From the NCBI GenBank assembly GCA_036961445.1, contig JBALVO010000068.1, positions 1-18,716 of the forward strand: a stretch of DNA of 18,716 nt, given 5' to 3'. Positions 7,113 through 12,858 of the stretch are shown in pieces; positions within the stretch are counted from its first letter, which is position 1, and each line of letters starts with the position of its first letter. This DNA is from JBALVO01 sp036961445 (GTDB taxonomy: Bacteria > Pseudomonadota > Gammaproteobacteria > Pseudomonadales > Halieaceae). The position numbers and the translations under genes were made by a program. Below the pieces are notes generated by a model that saw nothing but the letters and a program-made list of their open reading frames with translations, had not been told where the DNA came from and searched no databases.

Positions 7113-7127
7113 GTTATACCACTGGTA
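7113..7127 (-). promoter_or_regulatory. Extended -10 and overlapping palindrome upstream of the CNT gene
   Basis: On the minus strand TGG-TATAAC (hexamer at plus coordinates 7113-7118) resembles an extended -10 element 23 bases upstream of the start codon; no good -35 was found. The perfect palindrome TACCA-C-TGGTA (7117-7127) overlaps it, so a bound repressor could block the promoter. Confidence 0.35.
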
Positions 7128-7250
7128 GAGACGTAATTTCATAAACCCCCGACGTTAGAGGAGGTGCAGGGAAAAGTCCACTGCGTAACAAGAGGCAATT
7201 TTTGCGGTTTTCTGCCGCCTGGCACTGTGGACTGTCTCGTGGGTTTGATT

Positions 7251-7259
7251 TGCTATACA
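7251..7259 (+). promoter_or_regulatory. Candidate extended -10 for the lipocalin-like gene
   Basis: TGC-TATACA (hexamer 7254-7259) fits an extended -10 promoter about 88 bases before the chosen start codon at 7348. The -35 region is poor. It is the best candidate in the 258-base divergent region. Confidence 0.3.
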
Positions 7260-7347
7260 TGCACACATTGATTGCGGTAGTGGCTCTTGTTGCCTGGTAG
7301 CTTGTGGTTCATGCTTGCGAACATCACTCTCAGGGAGCCAGGTACCC

Positions 7348-8475
7348 ATGCTGTCCAAATTTGACGACTATCCTATCCACCAGACCGCGGAGCCACTGTT
7401 TCATACTGCATCCAGTGACCGTTTCATTTATGACCGCTATTGGTACAACGGCCATGCCCACGATGGCAGTTTCTATTTTGGTGTAGGCATGTGCCGCTAT
7501 GCCAACCTGGGCATACTTGACTGTAGTTTGAGCCTGGCTATCGATGGCCATCAGTATGCTTTTCATGGCTCGCGGCGTGCGCCGCATGAACCCACTGAGA
7601 CTGTTGTAGGCCCCTTTGCCTTGCAGATACTCGAGCCTATGGGGCGTCATCGTGTGGTGATCGAGGCCAATGAAACCGGTATTGAATGCGACCTGGTGTT
7701 TACGCCGCGCACCGCCTGCATCCAGGAAGGCCGACAGACCCTGCGTAACGAACGCCATATCGTGATGGACGCCACTCGCCTGGACCAGTTTGGTTTCTGG
7801 TCCGGCTGGATTCGCTACGATGGTAAAGAGCTCAAAGTGGACGGTGGCACCACTTATGGCATCAAGGACCGCTCATGGGGTATTCGCCCGGTGGGGGATG
7901 CCTATACCGGCGGGGCGCCGCTGGCGGAGTTCCAGGCATTGCATTTCAACTGGATGCCCATACATTGGGAGGACGAATGTAGCCTGGCGAGCTGGTTTGA
8001 GGACGCCAGCGGGCACCAGTGGCACACCGACCAGGGCGTCCTGCCACATTACCCCGGTATGGAGGACATTCCCGGGACCAACGACCCAGCCAGCCGCATC
8101 TGGCAGGGGCGTGTGGAGCACCAGATCAAGATGATACCCGGCACCCGGCGCGCCGCCTCGGCTGTGATTACCATGCATGACAAGTCCGGCGAGAGTATGG
8201 AGGTGCACCTGGAGCCGGTGCTGGTGCACCGTATGAAAGGCTTGGGTTATCAGCATCCGCAGTGGGGGCACGGCAAGTGGCACGGGGAGCTGGCTATCGG
8301 CGGGGAGAGCTGGAAAGAGAGCGAATTGGATCCGCTAGCCCTGGAGAATCTCCACGTACAGCAAATTGTCAAAGCCACCTGTGGTGACAAGGTTGGGCAC
8401 GGTGTTTTCGAGCAAATGCACATAGGCCCATCCACTGTTCTGGGTTTTGATGATTGGTTTGACGGGGCAAAATAG
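7348..8475 (+). CDS. Uncharacterised protein of a lipocalin-like (CrtC/AttH-like) family
   Basis: A 375-residue protein without a signal peptide or membrane helix. I recognise the family by pattern: an N-terminal DYPIHQT, SDRFIYDRYWYNGHAHDG, then a repeated beta-rich layout with RSWGIRPVGD in the middle and GLGYQHPQWGHGKWHGE, then ENLHVQQIVKA, in the C-terminal half. Homologues are known to me from marine gammaproteobacteria and mycobacteria as hypothetical proteins (recent DUF7064/DUF7065-type models) with a two-lobed lipocalin-like fold related to hydroxyneurosporene synthase/AttH; this assignment is from memory and needs a profile search. Many Trp, Tyr and His residues would suit binding or hydrating a hydrophobic ligand. 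I chose ATG 7348, preceded by AGGGAG, over the TTG at 7315. The next gene downstream, a ThuA protein, has its own promoter, so the two need not act together. Confidence 0.75.
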   Translation: MLSKFDDYPIHQTAEPLFHTASSDRFIYDRYWYNGHAHDGSFYFGVGMCRYANLGILDCSLSLAIDGHQYAFHGSRRAPHEPTETVVGPFALQILEPMGRHRVVIEANETGIECDLVFTPRTACIQEGRQTLRNERHIVMDATRLDQFGFWSGWIRYDGKELKVDGGTTYGIKDRSWGIRPVGDAYTGGAPLAEFQALHFNWMPIHWEDECSLASWFEDASGHQWHTDQGVLPHYPGMEDIPGTNDPASRIWQGRVEHQIKMIPGTRRAASAVITMHDKSGESMEVHLEPVLVHRMKGLGYQHPQWGHGKWHGELAIGGESWKESELDPLALENLHVQQIVKATCGDKVGHGVFEQMHIGPSTVLGFDDWFDGAK

Positions 8476-8490
8476 TCGCCTTCAAAGCAG

Positions 8491-8519
8491 TTAACAGGAT
8501 CTGCTTGTCCCTCTATACT
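8491..8519 (+). promoter_or_regulatory. Sigma-70 type promoter of the ThuA-domain gene
   Basis: TTAACA (8491-8496) and TATACT (8514-8519) each match the consensus at five of six positions and are separated by exactly 17 bases. The expected transcription start lies about 30 bases before the ATG at 8556, leaving room for the GAGGA ribosome site at 8539-8543. Confidence 0.65.
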
Positions 8520-8555
8520 GGTCGCCGTTGGTATTTTTGAGGAATTCCGGGCGGT

Positions 8556-9443
8556 ATGACCAGGCCAAGAAGTATATTGTTCAGAATGTTCAGGACGCTG
8601 CTGCTATTGGCGCTGGTGCTGACGTTGGCAGCCTTGGGCTATATTCGCTACAGCGGCGCCTGGAACCGGGTGTTTCCCTCCACGCACCATGACACGCTCG
8701 CGCTTCGACTTCCCACTGATCTGTCCTCTCCTGCCGTGCTGGTATTCAGTAAAACCAATGGCTACCGCCATATAGATAGTATTGCAGCCGGTGGCGAAGC
8801 CTTGCGATCTATGGCGAGCGCGCGGGGTTGGGGTCTGGTGCATACGGAAAACGGCACTGTATTCAATGCACAGGATTTAGCGCGCTTTGATGCCGTGGTG
8901 TTTCTCAATGCGACCGGTGACGTGCTTGATAGAGATCAGGAGTTGGCTTTTCAAAATTGGCTGGAAGCCGGTGGTGGCTGGTTGGGCATTCATGCCGCCG
9001 GAGACAATTCCCACGCTGCTTGGCAGTGGTATATAGATAACCTGATCGGCGCGAAGTTCACCGCCCATATCCTGGGCCCGCAAATACAGCGTGCAACTGT
9101 AGTGTTGGAGAATCATGATCATCCTGCGTTGCGGGATTTACCCAATATCTGGTCGCATGATGAAGAGTGGTATTCCTGGGCGCAAAGTCCACGCAGTGGG
9201 GGTTTCACTATTCTTGCTACTGTTGACGAAGAGTCCTATACGCCGGTGCAGAAGTTTTTTAGTCATGAGGTGGATTTGCGGATGGGAGATCATCCGGTGG
9301 TGTGGGCTAATTGTGTCGGCAGTGGTCGCAGCGTTTATGCAACAATGGGACATCGGCCCGAAGCCTTTAAGCAAACACAATTTCGCCTGCTAATCGAAAA
9401 CTCGCTGTCCTGGCTGATGGCCCCGGCAACCGGAGACTGCTGA
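8556..9443 (+). CDS. ThuA-domain protein with N-terminal membrane anchor
   Basis: A 295-residue protein with a short basic N-terminus, one hydrophobic helix at about 11-29 (LLLLALVLTLAALGY) and a ThuA-type class-I glutamine-amidotransferase-like fold over about 50-290. ThuA features seen are VLVFSKTNGYRH, VVFLNATGDVLD, the glycine-rich GGGWLGIHAAGDN, SHDEEWYSW, the HPVVWAN segment and the closing YATMGHRPEAF. ThuA proteins are linked to sugar metabolism (trehalose use in rhizobia) but most homologues have no known reaction. The helix lacks a clear cleavage site, so a periplasmic domain tethered to the inner membrane is most likely. A second ATG at 8586 would shorten the N-terminus but keep the helix. 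It ends three bases before the convergent SnoaL-like gene. No sugar transporter or dehydrogenase accompanies it. Confidence 0.88.
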   Translation: MTRPRSILFRMFRTLLLLALVLTLAALGYIRYSGAWNRVFPSTHHDTLALRLPTDLSSPAVLVFSKTNGYRHIDSIAAGGEALRSMASARGWGLVHTENGTVFNAQDLARFDAVVFLNATGDVLDRDQELAFQNWLEAGGGWLGIHAAGDNSHAAWQWYIDNLIGAKFTAHILGPQIQRATVVLENHDHPALRDLPNIWSHDEEWYSWAQSPRSGGFTILATVDEESYTPVQKFFSHEVDLRMGDHPVVWANCVGSGRSVYATMGHRPEAFKQTQFRLLIENSLSWLMAPATGDC

Positions 9444-9446
9444 AAA

Positions 9447-9866
9447 TCAGCTGCCAAATGGCGGTCGCTGGCCGCCACAAAGGACGTCGGTGACCAGCTC
9501 AGTATCCATGTATTCTTTAAGCTTTAGCAGTTTCCCGTCGTGGAATTCGAACAGGAAATGATATTCGTTGCCGTAGGTCTGGCCCGAAACATGCTCTCCC
9601 TCACTTACCGCTTCTACTGCCACCTTGTCGCCCTCTGCTACCATAGTCAGATCGGTAAATTTCAGGCCCTTTGGAAACACCTCGAAAATACCGGCCACCG
9701 ATGCGGCAATCTGGTCGCGGGAGAATGTACCTGAAATTAGCGTGTTGCCCATGGTTTGCAAGTTGCCATTGACGGCATAGGTGTTGATCACGGTATTGGT
9801 ATCGCCTCTGTTTAGTGCGGCAAAAAACTCGCTAACAAGGGCTTTATTGGATTCGCTGTTGCTCAT
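9447..9866 (-). CDS. SnoaL-like / NTF2-fold protein
   Basis: A 139-residue protein of the SnoaL-like polyketide cyclase/ketosteroid-isomerase-related group. The N-terminal helix NKALVSEFFAALNRGD, the following NTVINTYAVNGNLQTMG strand-turn, and the central KFTDLTMVAEGDKVAVEAVSEGEH with a terminal strand giving KLLKLKEYMDTELV are characteristic. Such cone-shaped alpha+beta barrels bind small hydrophobic ligands; some are enzymes, but most free-standing members have unknown substrates. There is no signal peptide. It is convergent with the ThuA gene and lies 126 bases downstream of arfB on the same strand, with a candidate promoter of its own at 9940-9968. Confidence 0.85.
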   Translation of the reverse strand: MSNSESNKALVSEFFAALNRGDTNTVINTYAVNGNLQTMGNTLISGTFSRDQIAASVAGIFEVFPKGLKFTDLTMVAEGDKVAVEAVSEGEHVSGQTYGNEYHFLFEFHDGKLLKLKEYMDTELVTDVLCGGQRPPFGS

Positions 9867-9939
9867 GCTGGGCTCTCGGTTACGGCAGTTATGGATTTCT
9901 CCATGATAGCCATACGCAGGGGGGGTGCCAGTGTTCGGG

Positions 9940-9968
9940 GGTATAGAAATTTAAGCTAAACCCGTGAA
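9940..9968 (-). promoter_or_regulatory. Candidate promoter for the SnoaL-like gene
   Basis: On the minus strand TTCACG (plus coordinates 9963-9968) and TATACC (9940-9945) are separated by 17 bases; each matches the sigma-70 consensus at four of six positions. The predicted leader is about 65-70 bases. Confidence 0.35.
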
Positions 9969-9978
9969 GGGGCAAAGA

Positions 9979-9987
9979 TTATCCACA
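9979..9987. promoter_or_regulatory. Single perfect DnaA-box sequence
   Basis: TTATCCACA matches the high-affinity DnaA box and lies in the gap after arfB, just upstream of the candidate SnoaL-gene promoter. Only one box was seen, with no AT-rich unwinding region, so it is not an origin; it could be chance or a DnaA-responsive site. Confidence 0.3.
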
Positions 9988-9992
9988 GCGGT

Positions 9993-10412
9993 TTAACTAT
10001 CCTTTACCCTACCGCGTAGTGACTTTAACTGTCCGTGTTTGGTCTTGCGATCGACGCGTTTTTTTTGCGAGTTGCGGGAGGGCTTTGTGGGTCGGCGTTT
10101 TTTCTGGGTTACTGCTGCCGCTTTTATCAAGTTCTGCAGGCGGCTCAGTGCGTCCTCGCGGTTTTTATCCTGACTGCGAAAGCGCTGCGCCTTGATGATA
10201 ATAACGCCTTCGCTGGTGATACGCTGATCGCTGAGTTCCATCAGGCGTTCTTTGTAAAAGTCCGGCAGTGAAGACGTACTGATATCAAAGCGCAGGTGAA
10301 TTGCGGACGAGACTTTATTGACATTCTGACCGCCAGCACCCTGGGCGCGGATAGCCTGAATATCAATCTCTGCTAAAGGGATGCTTACTTGCTTGGATAT
10401 TTCCAGGTACAT
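9993..10412 (-). CDS. arfB: Alternative ribosome-rescue factor ArfB (peptidyl-tRNA hydrolase YaeJ)
   Basis: A 139-residue ribosome-rescue factor that hydrolyses peptidyl-tRNA on ribosomes stalled at mRNA ends. It has the release-factor GGQ motif at residues 27-29 in IRAQGAGGQNVNK, followed by AIHLRFDI, LPDFYKERL, the GVIIIKAQ and RSQDKNREDAL elements, then the strongly basic C-terminal tail (about 104-139, rich in Lys/Arg) that enters the empty mRNA channel in the characterised family. Length and start agree with E. coli ArfB. No strong ribosome site precedes the ATG; a TAGAAT-like -10 ends six bases upstream, which would make the mRNA nearly leaderless. It is 87 bases downstream of the desaturase gene on the same strand and probably unrelated to it functionally. 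Confidence 0.95.
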   Translation of the reverse strand: MYLEISKQVSIPLAEIDIQAIRAQGAGGQNVNKVSSAIHLRFDISTSSLPDFYKERLMELSDQRITSEGVIIIKAQRFRSQDKNREDALSRLQNLIKAAAVTQKKRRPTKPSRNSQKKRVDRKTKHGQLKSLRGRVKDS

Positions 10413-10499
10413 GCGGTGATTCTACTTGAATTTCGCCTGGGCAATGTAGTCAGGCATGAAATTGGCGTGCTGTTCGCCGTATATTGCAATCGTGAGTGT

Positions 10500-11333
10500 T
10501 TAAAGGTCGTTCAGGGTCATTTCCTGTCTTTCAAGCAAGGGTTTGAGTTCGCGATAGGCCGCAGGCGTTTTGTTCAAGGGGATAGAGGGGAATAAGTGGT
10601 GTACCAGATGATACTCCATACCCGAGGACAATATGGTGCCCACCGGTGACTTCCAGCCACGCGTGTCTCTATAGCGCCCGGCTTCACGCATAGGGTGATG
10701 CGGTGCCCATGATAATGTCACCGCGGTGTAGATACCCGAGATCTGGCGCGGTATCCACCACAGGATGAGAACTTCAAGGGCAAAGCCACTCCATGCCAGT
10801 ACTACCATGAGTAACCATGCCAGTTGCATTACCAGTACGGCCTCGAGCATCAACTGGTCTTTCCTGGGGTTGTCTTGCAGTACGTGGGGTTGCAGCGCAC
10901 CAACCTGTCCAGGTTGTTTACTCCTCCAGGCATTGAGGGCTGCGCCTAAGATGGTATCGGCGCGCATATAAAGATCGGGATCCTTATCCTGCTGGTTGGT
11001 GTGGGCGTGATGTTTAAGATGGATAGCCCGGTGTAGGCGATAGGGGAATATTAGCGGGAATACTGACAGGTGTCCCACCAACTCATTGAGCCAGCGCCAG
11101 CGTGTGCCGGGTCGGCCGATGTTGCCGTGTTGTGCTTCGTGGGTGGGCAAGTAGGCATAAGACATGATAATGGTGGCGAGTGCGCCACCCAACCATAGTG
11201 GGACATAGCCCAGTTTAACCAGCGGCCACAAACCTACCCATGCAAAGAATCCGCCCAGCCCCCAGATCACCATAAACCATGGAAATTTGCCGATGTATTT
11301 TTGTGCGATGGCGCGTTCATCGGTCATGCTCAT
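10500..11333 (-). CDS. Membrane fatty-acid desaturase / beta-carotene-hydroxylase-like di-iron enzyme
   Basis: A 277-residue membrane protein of the fatty-acid desaturase superfamily (PF00487 type). The three histidine boxes that bind the di-iron centre are present: HEAQH at 65-69, HLKHH at 105-109 (followed by AHT) and HLVHH at 242-246, with an additional APHHP at 210-214. Hydrophobic stretches near 18-60 and 165-195 are the membrane helices. The enzyme would use O2 and electrons to desaturate or hydroxylate a lipid; the close spacing and the terminal HHLFPSIPL look as much like CrtR-type carotenoid hydroxylases as acyl desaturases, so the substrate is open. I chose ATG 11333 because it overlaps the stop of the 64-residue gene as ATGA; the longer open frame to 11453 reads across that gene. 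The HMG-CoA reductase gene lies upstream on the same strand. Confidence 0.88.
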   Translation of the reverse strand: MSMTDERAIAQKYIGKFPWFMVIWGLGGFFAWVGLWPLVKLGYVPLWLGGALATIIMSYAYLPTHEAQHGNIGRPGTRWRWLNELVGHLSVFPLIFPYRLHRAIHLKHHAHTNQQDKDPDLYMRADTILGAALNAWRSKQPGQVGALQPHVLQDNPRKDQLMLEAVLVMQLAWLLMVVLAWSGFALEVLILWWIPRQISGIYTAVTLSWAPHHPMREAGRYRDTRGWKSPVGTILSSGMEYHLVHHLFPSIPLNKTPAAYRELKPLLERQEMTLNDL

Positions 11334-11524
11334 AGCCAGCGCCCCCTGATCTTGGCTGTAATACCCCAGAGTAAACCGACGACCAAAGTCACGGTTAAAC
11401 TCGGCAGGCCATAAGGCAGGGTGACAGCGGCGGCGTCTATTGCCGCCGACCACATGGGAGCGAAAATCAGGACACCAAAAAACACCGGGCCCCAGGGCAT
11501 CAATTTTTCCAGCAAGCCAACCAT
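11330..11524 (-). CDS. 64-residue membrane protein coupled to the desaturase gene
   Basis: A small protein with two predicted membrane helices, about 12-33 (GPVFFGVLIFAPMW and onward) and 41-56 (PSLTVTLVVGLLWGI), ending in the basic tail AKIRGRWL. It is likely real: GGAAGA lies about eight bases upstream of its ATG on the minus strand, and its TGA overlaps the desaturase ATG (ATGA), the usual sign of translational coupling. I do not recognise a named family. By context it could be a subunit, stabiliser or electron-transfer docking partner of the desaturase; it has no Cys or His, so it is not itself a heme or iron-sulfur protein. The HMG-CoA reductase stop is 74 bases upstream, with a TATAAA-like -10 in that gap. 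Confidence 0.72.
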   Translation of the reverse strand: MVGLLEKLMPWGPVFFGVLIFAPMWSAAIDAAAVTLPYGLPSLTVTLVVGLLWGITAKIRGRWL

Positions 11525-11598
11525 TTGAGTCTTCCGTGATTGCGTAGGCGTTTTTATACTAGCAGATTCAGCGGCGGTCGCAGTGTCTTTGCCATTCG

Positions 11599-12783
11599 TT
11601 AACGATTACGGCCCAACTTCTCGTGTGCATCCACCCACTCGTTTTTGCGTGTGTCTTTATCTACTCGGGTGGCCGCACCCAGAGACAGTTCTCCCGCCAG
11701 GGCGAGTGCTGCGGCAATCTCCGCCAACTTGAGGGCCTTGCCCGGGCCAAAGCAGTCCATGATTTCCAGGCATTCACGCTGGGTAGGCAAGGCCGTTCCG
11801 CCACCGTAGGTTGCCATGATCAACGCGGGGAAGGTAATGGAATAATAGTAGTCCCCATCCCGGGTGACCTTGTTATAAGTAGTGCACTGGTTGGACTCGG
11901 CAATGTTGGCGATATCCTGACCAGTAGCCAGATACAGTGCTGCCAGACCGTTGGCCGGATGCGCCGCATTGTTGGAAGAGTTGGTCAGGAAAGCACTCAT
12001 ATTGCTGATGCCCTGGCCATAGTGCATTTGCTGGGGCGAGATACGCAGATTCTCAATCATTACATCGCGGGGAATCGTGATCTCCGCTGTTACTCTTTTA
12101 CCCCGACCCTTGAGCATATTCACCGAAGACGTTTTTTTCTCCGTGTCGAAATTGCCCGACAGCAGGTAATGCGACAACTGGTCGAACTCCTTGGTGATCC
12201 ACTCACAAGCAACAAAGGTGGCTTTGCTAGTCATGTTTTGTCCGGCGGCGTCTCCGGTACTGTAGTCGAAACGCGTGAAAATCATATTGTGAGCATGATA
12301 TTGCTCGATCTCATTGAGCTTGCCGATGGAGGTGGTTGATTCTGCTACTGCTTTTATTTGCTCAAAATTCTGGGTTAACCAAAGGCCAAAATCTCGTGCT
12401 TCCCGGGCGCTGGGAAATACAAAAACGGGAGCCCTTTGCATGGCCTGGCCGGAAACTGTGGTAATCACTCCTCCGCTTTCCCGGATGACTCTCATACCGC
12501 GATTGTAGCTGGCCAGCATGGTGCCCTCTACCGTCGCCATGGGAACATAGAAATCCCCCTGGGCATGTTCACCGTTCACCAGCAGCGGACCTGCGAGACC
12601 GATAGGAACCTGCGCCACGCCAAACAGGTTTTCGATATTGCCGGCCATGTCAGATGGAGCAAAGGAGAATTGTCTGGTGTGATCCAGCTTGGCGCCTGTG
12701 TTTTCTTCAATAAATTCTTGGCGTTGTTTCACGGCCTCGTTGCTGTAATCGTCTTCGCTAGAACGTGGAATTTTTTTGCTCAT
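11599..12783 (-). CDS. Hydroxymethylglutaryl-CoA reductase (class I-like)
   Basis: A 394-residue HMG-CoA reductase, the enzyme that reduces HMG-CoA to mevalonate with NAD(P)H. All four catalytic residues can be placed by motif: Glu86 in TVEGTM, a lysine at 216/217 in EKKTSSVN (aligning with human DKKPAAIN), Asp290 in ATGQDIAN, and His387 in DAHEKLGRNR near the C-terminus. VPIGLAGPLLVNG, GGGTALPTQ and ALAGELSLGAA are further family signatures. The cofactor-loop motif reads DAAGQN (178-183) rather than the usual DAMGMN. There is no N-terminal membrane region, so the enzyme is soluble. I chose ATG 12783, with AGAGG upstream, over a TTG at 12789. No other mevalonate-pathway gene is in the window; most gammaproteobacteria use the MEP route, so its role is unusual. 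It lies 75 bases downstream of recQ and upstream of the desaturase pair. Confidence 0.93.
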   Translation of the reverse strand: MSKKIPRSSEDDYSNEAVKQRQEFIEENTGAKLDHTRQFSFAPSDMAGNIENLFGVAQVPIGLAGPLLVNGEHAQGDFYVPMATVEGTMLASYNRGMRVIRESGGVITTVSGQAMQRAPVFVFPSAREARDFGLWLTQNFEQIKAVAESTTSIGKLNEIEQYHAHNMIFTRFDYSTGDAAGQNMTSKATFVACEWITKEFDQLSHYLLSGNFDTEKKTSSVNMLKGRGKRVTAEITIPRDVMIENLRISPQQMHYGQGISNMSAFLTNSSNNAAHPANGLAALYLATGQDIANIAESNQCTTYNKVTRDGDYYYSITFPALIMATYGGGTALPTQRECLEIMDCFGPGKALKLAEIAAALALAGELSLGAATRVDKDTRKNEWVDAHEKLGRNR

Positions 12784-12858
12784 GGTCAAGGCCTCTATTA
12801 TCGTGAGGCGTTGACGCTACGCGCATCGGCGACCATGGTCAATCTTTCTGATGCGGGA

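Noticed and set aside
9439..9451. GCTGA-AAA-TCAGC palindrome at the junction of the convergent ThuA and SnoaL-like genes as a bidirectional terminator
   Set aside because: The stem is five bases with a three-base loop and no T-run on either side; it mostly reflects the two facing stop codons.
11623..12339. Long open frame (238 codons) on the plus strand opposite HMG-CoA reductase
   Set aside because: Composition looks like an antisense shadow; the minus-strand frame carries every HMGR catalytic motif.
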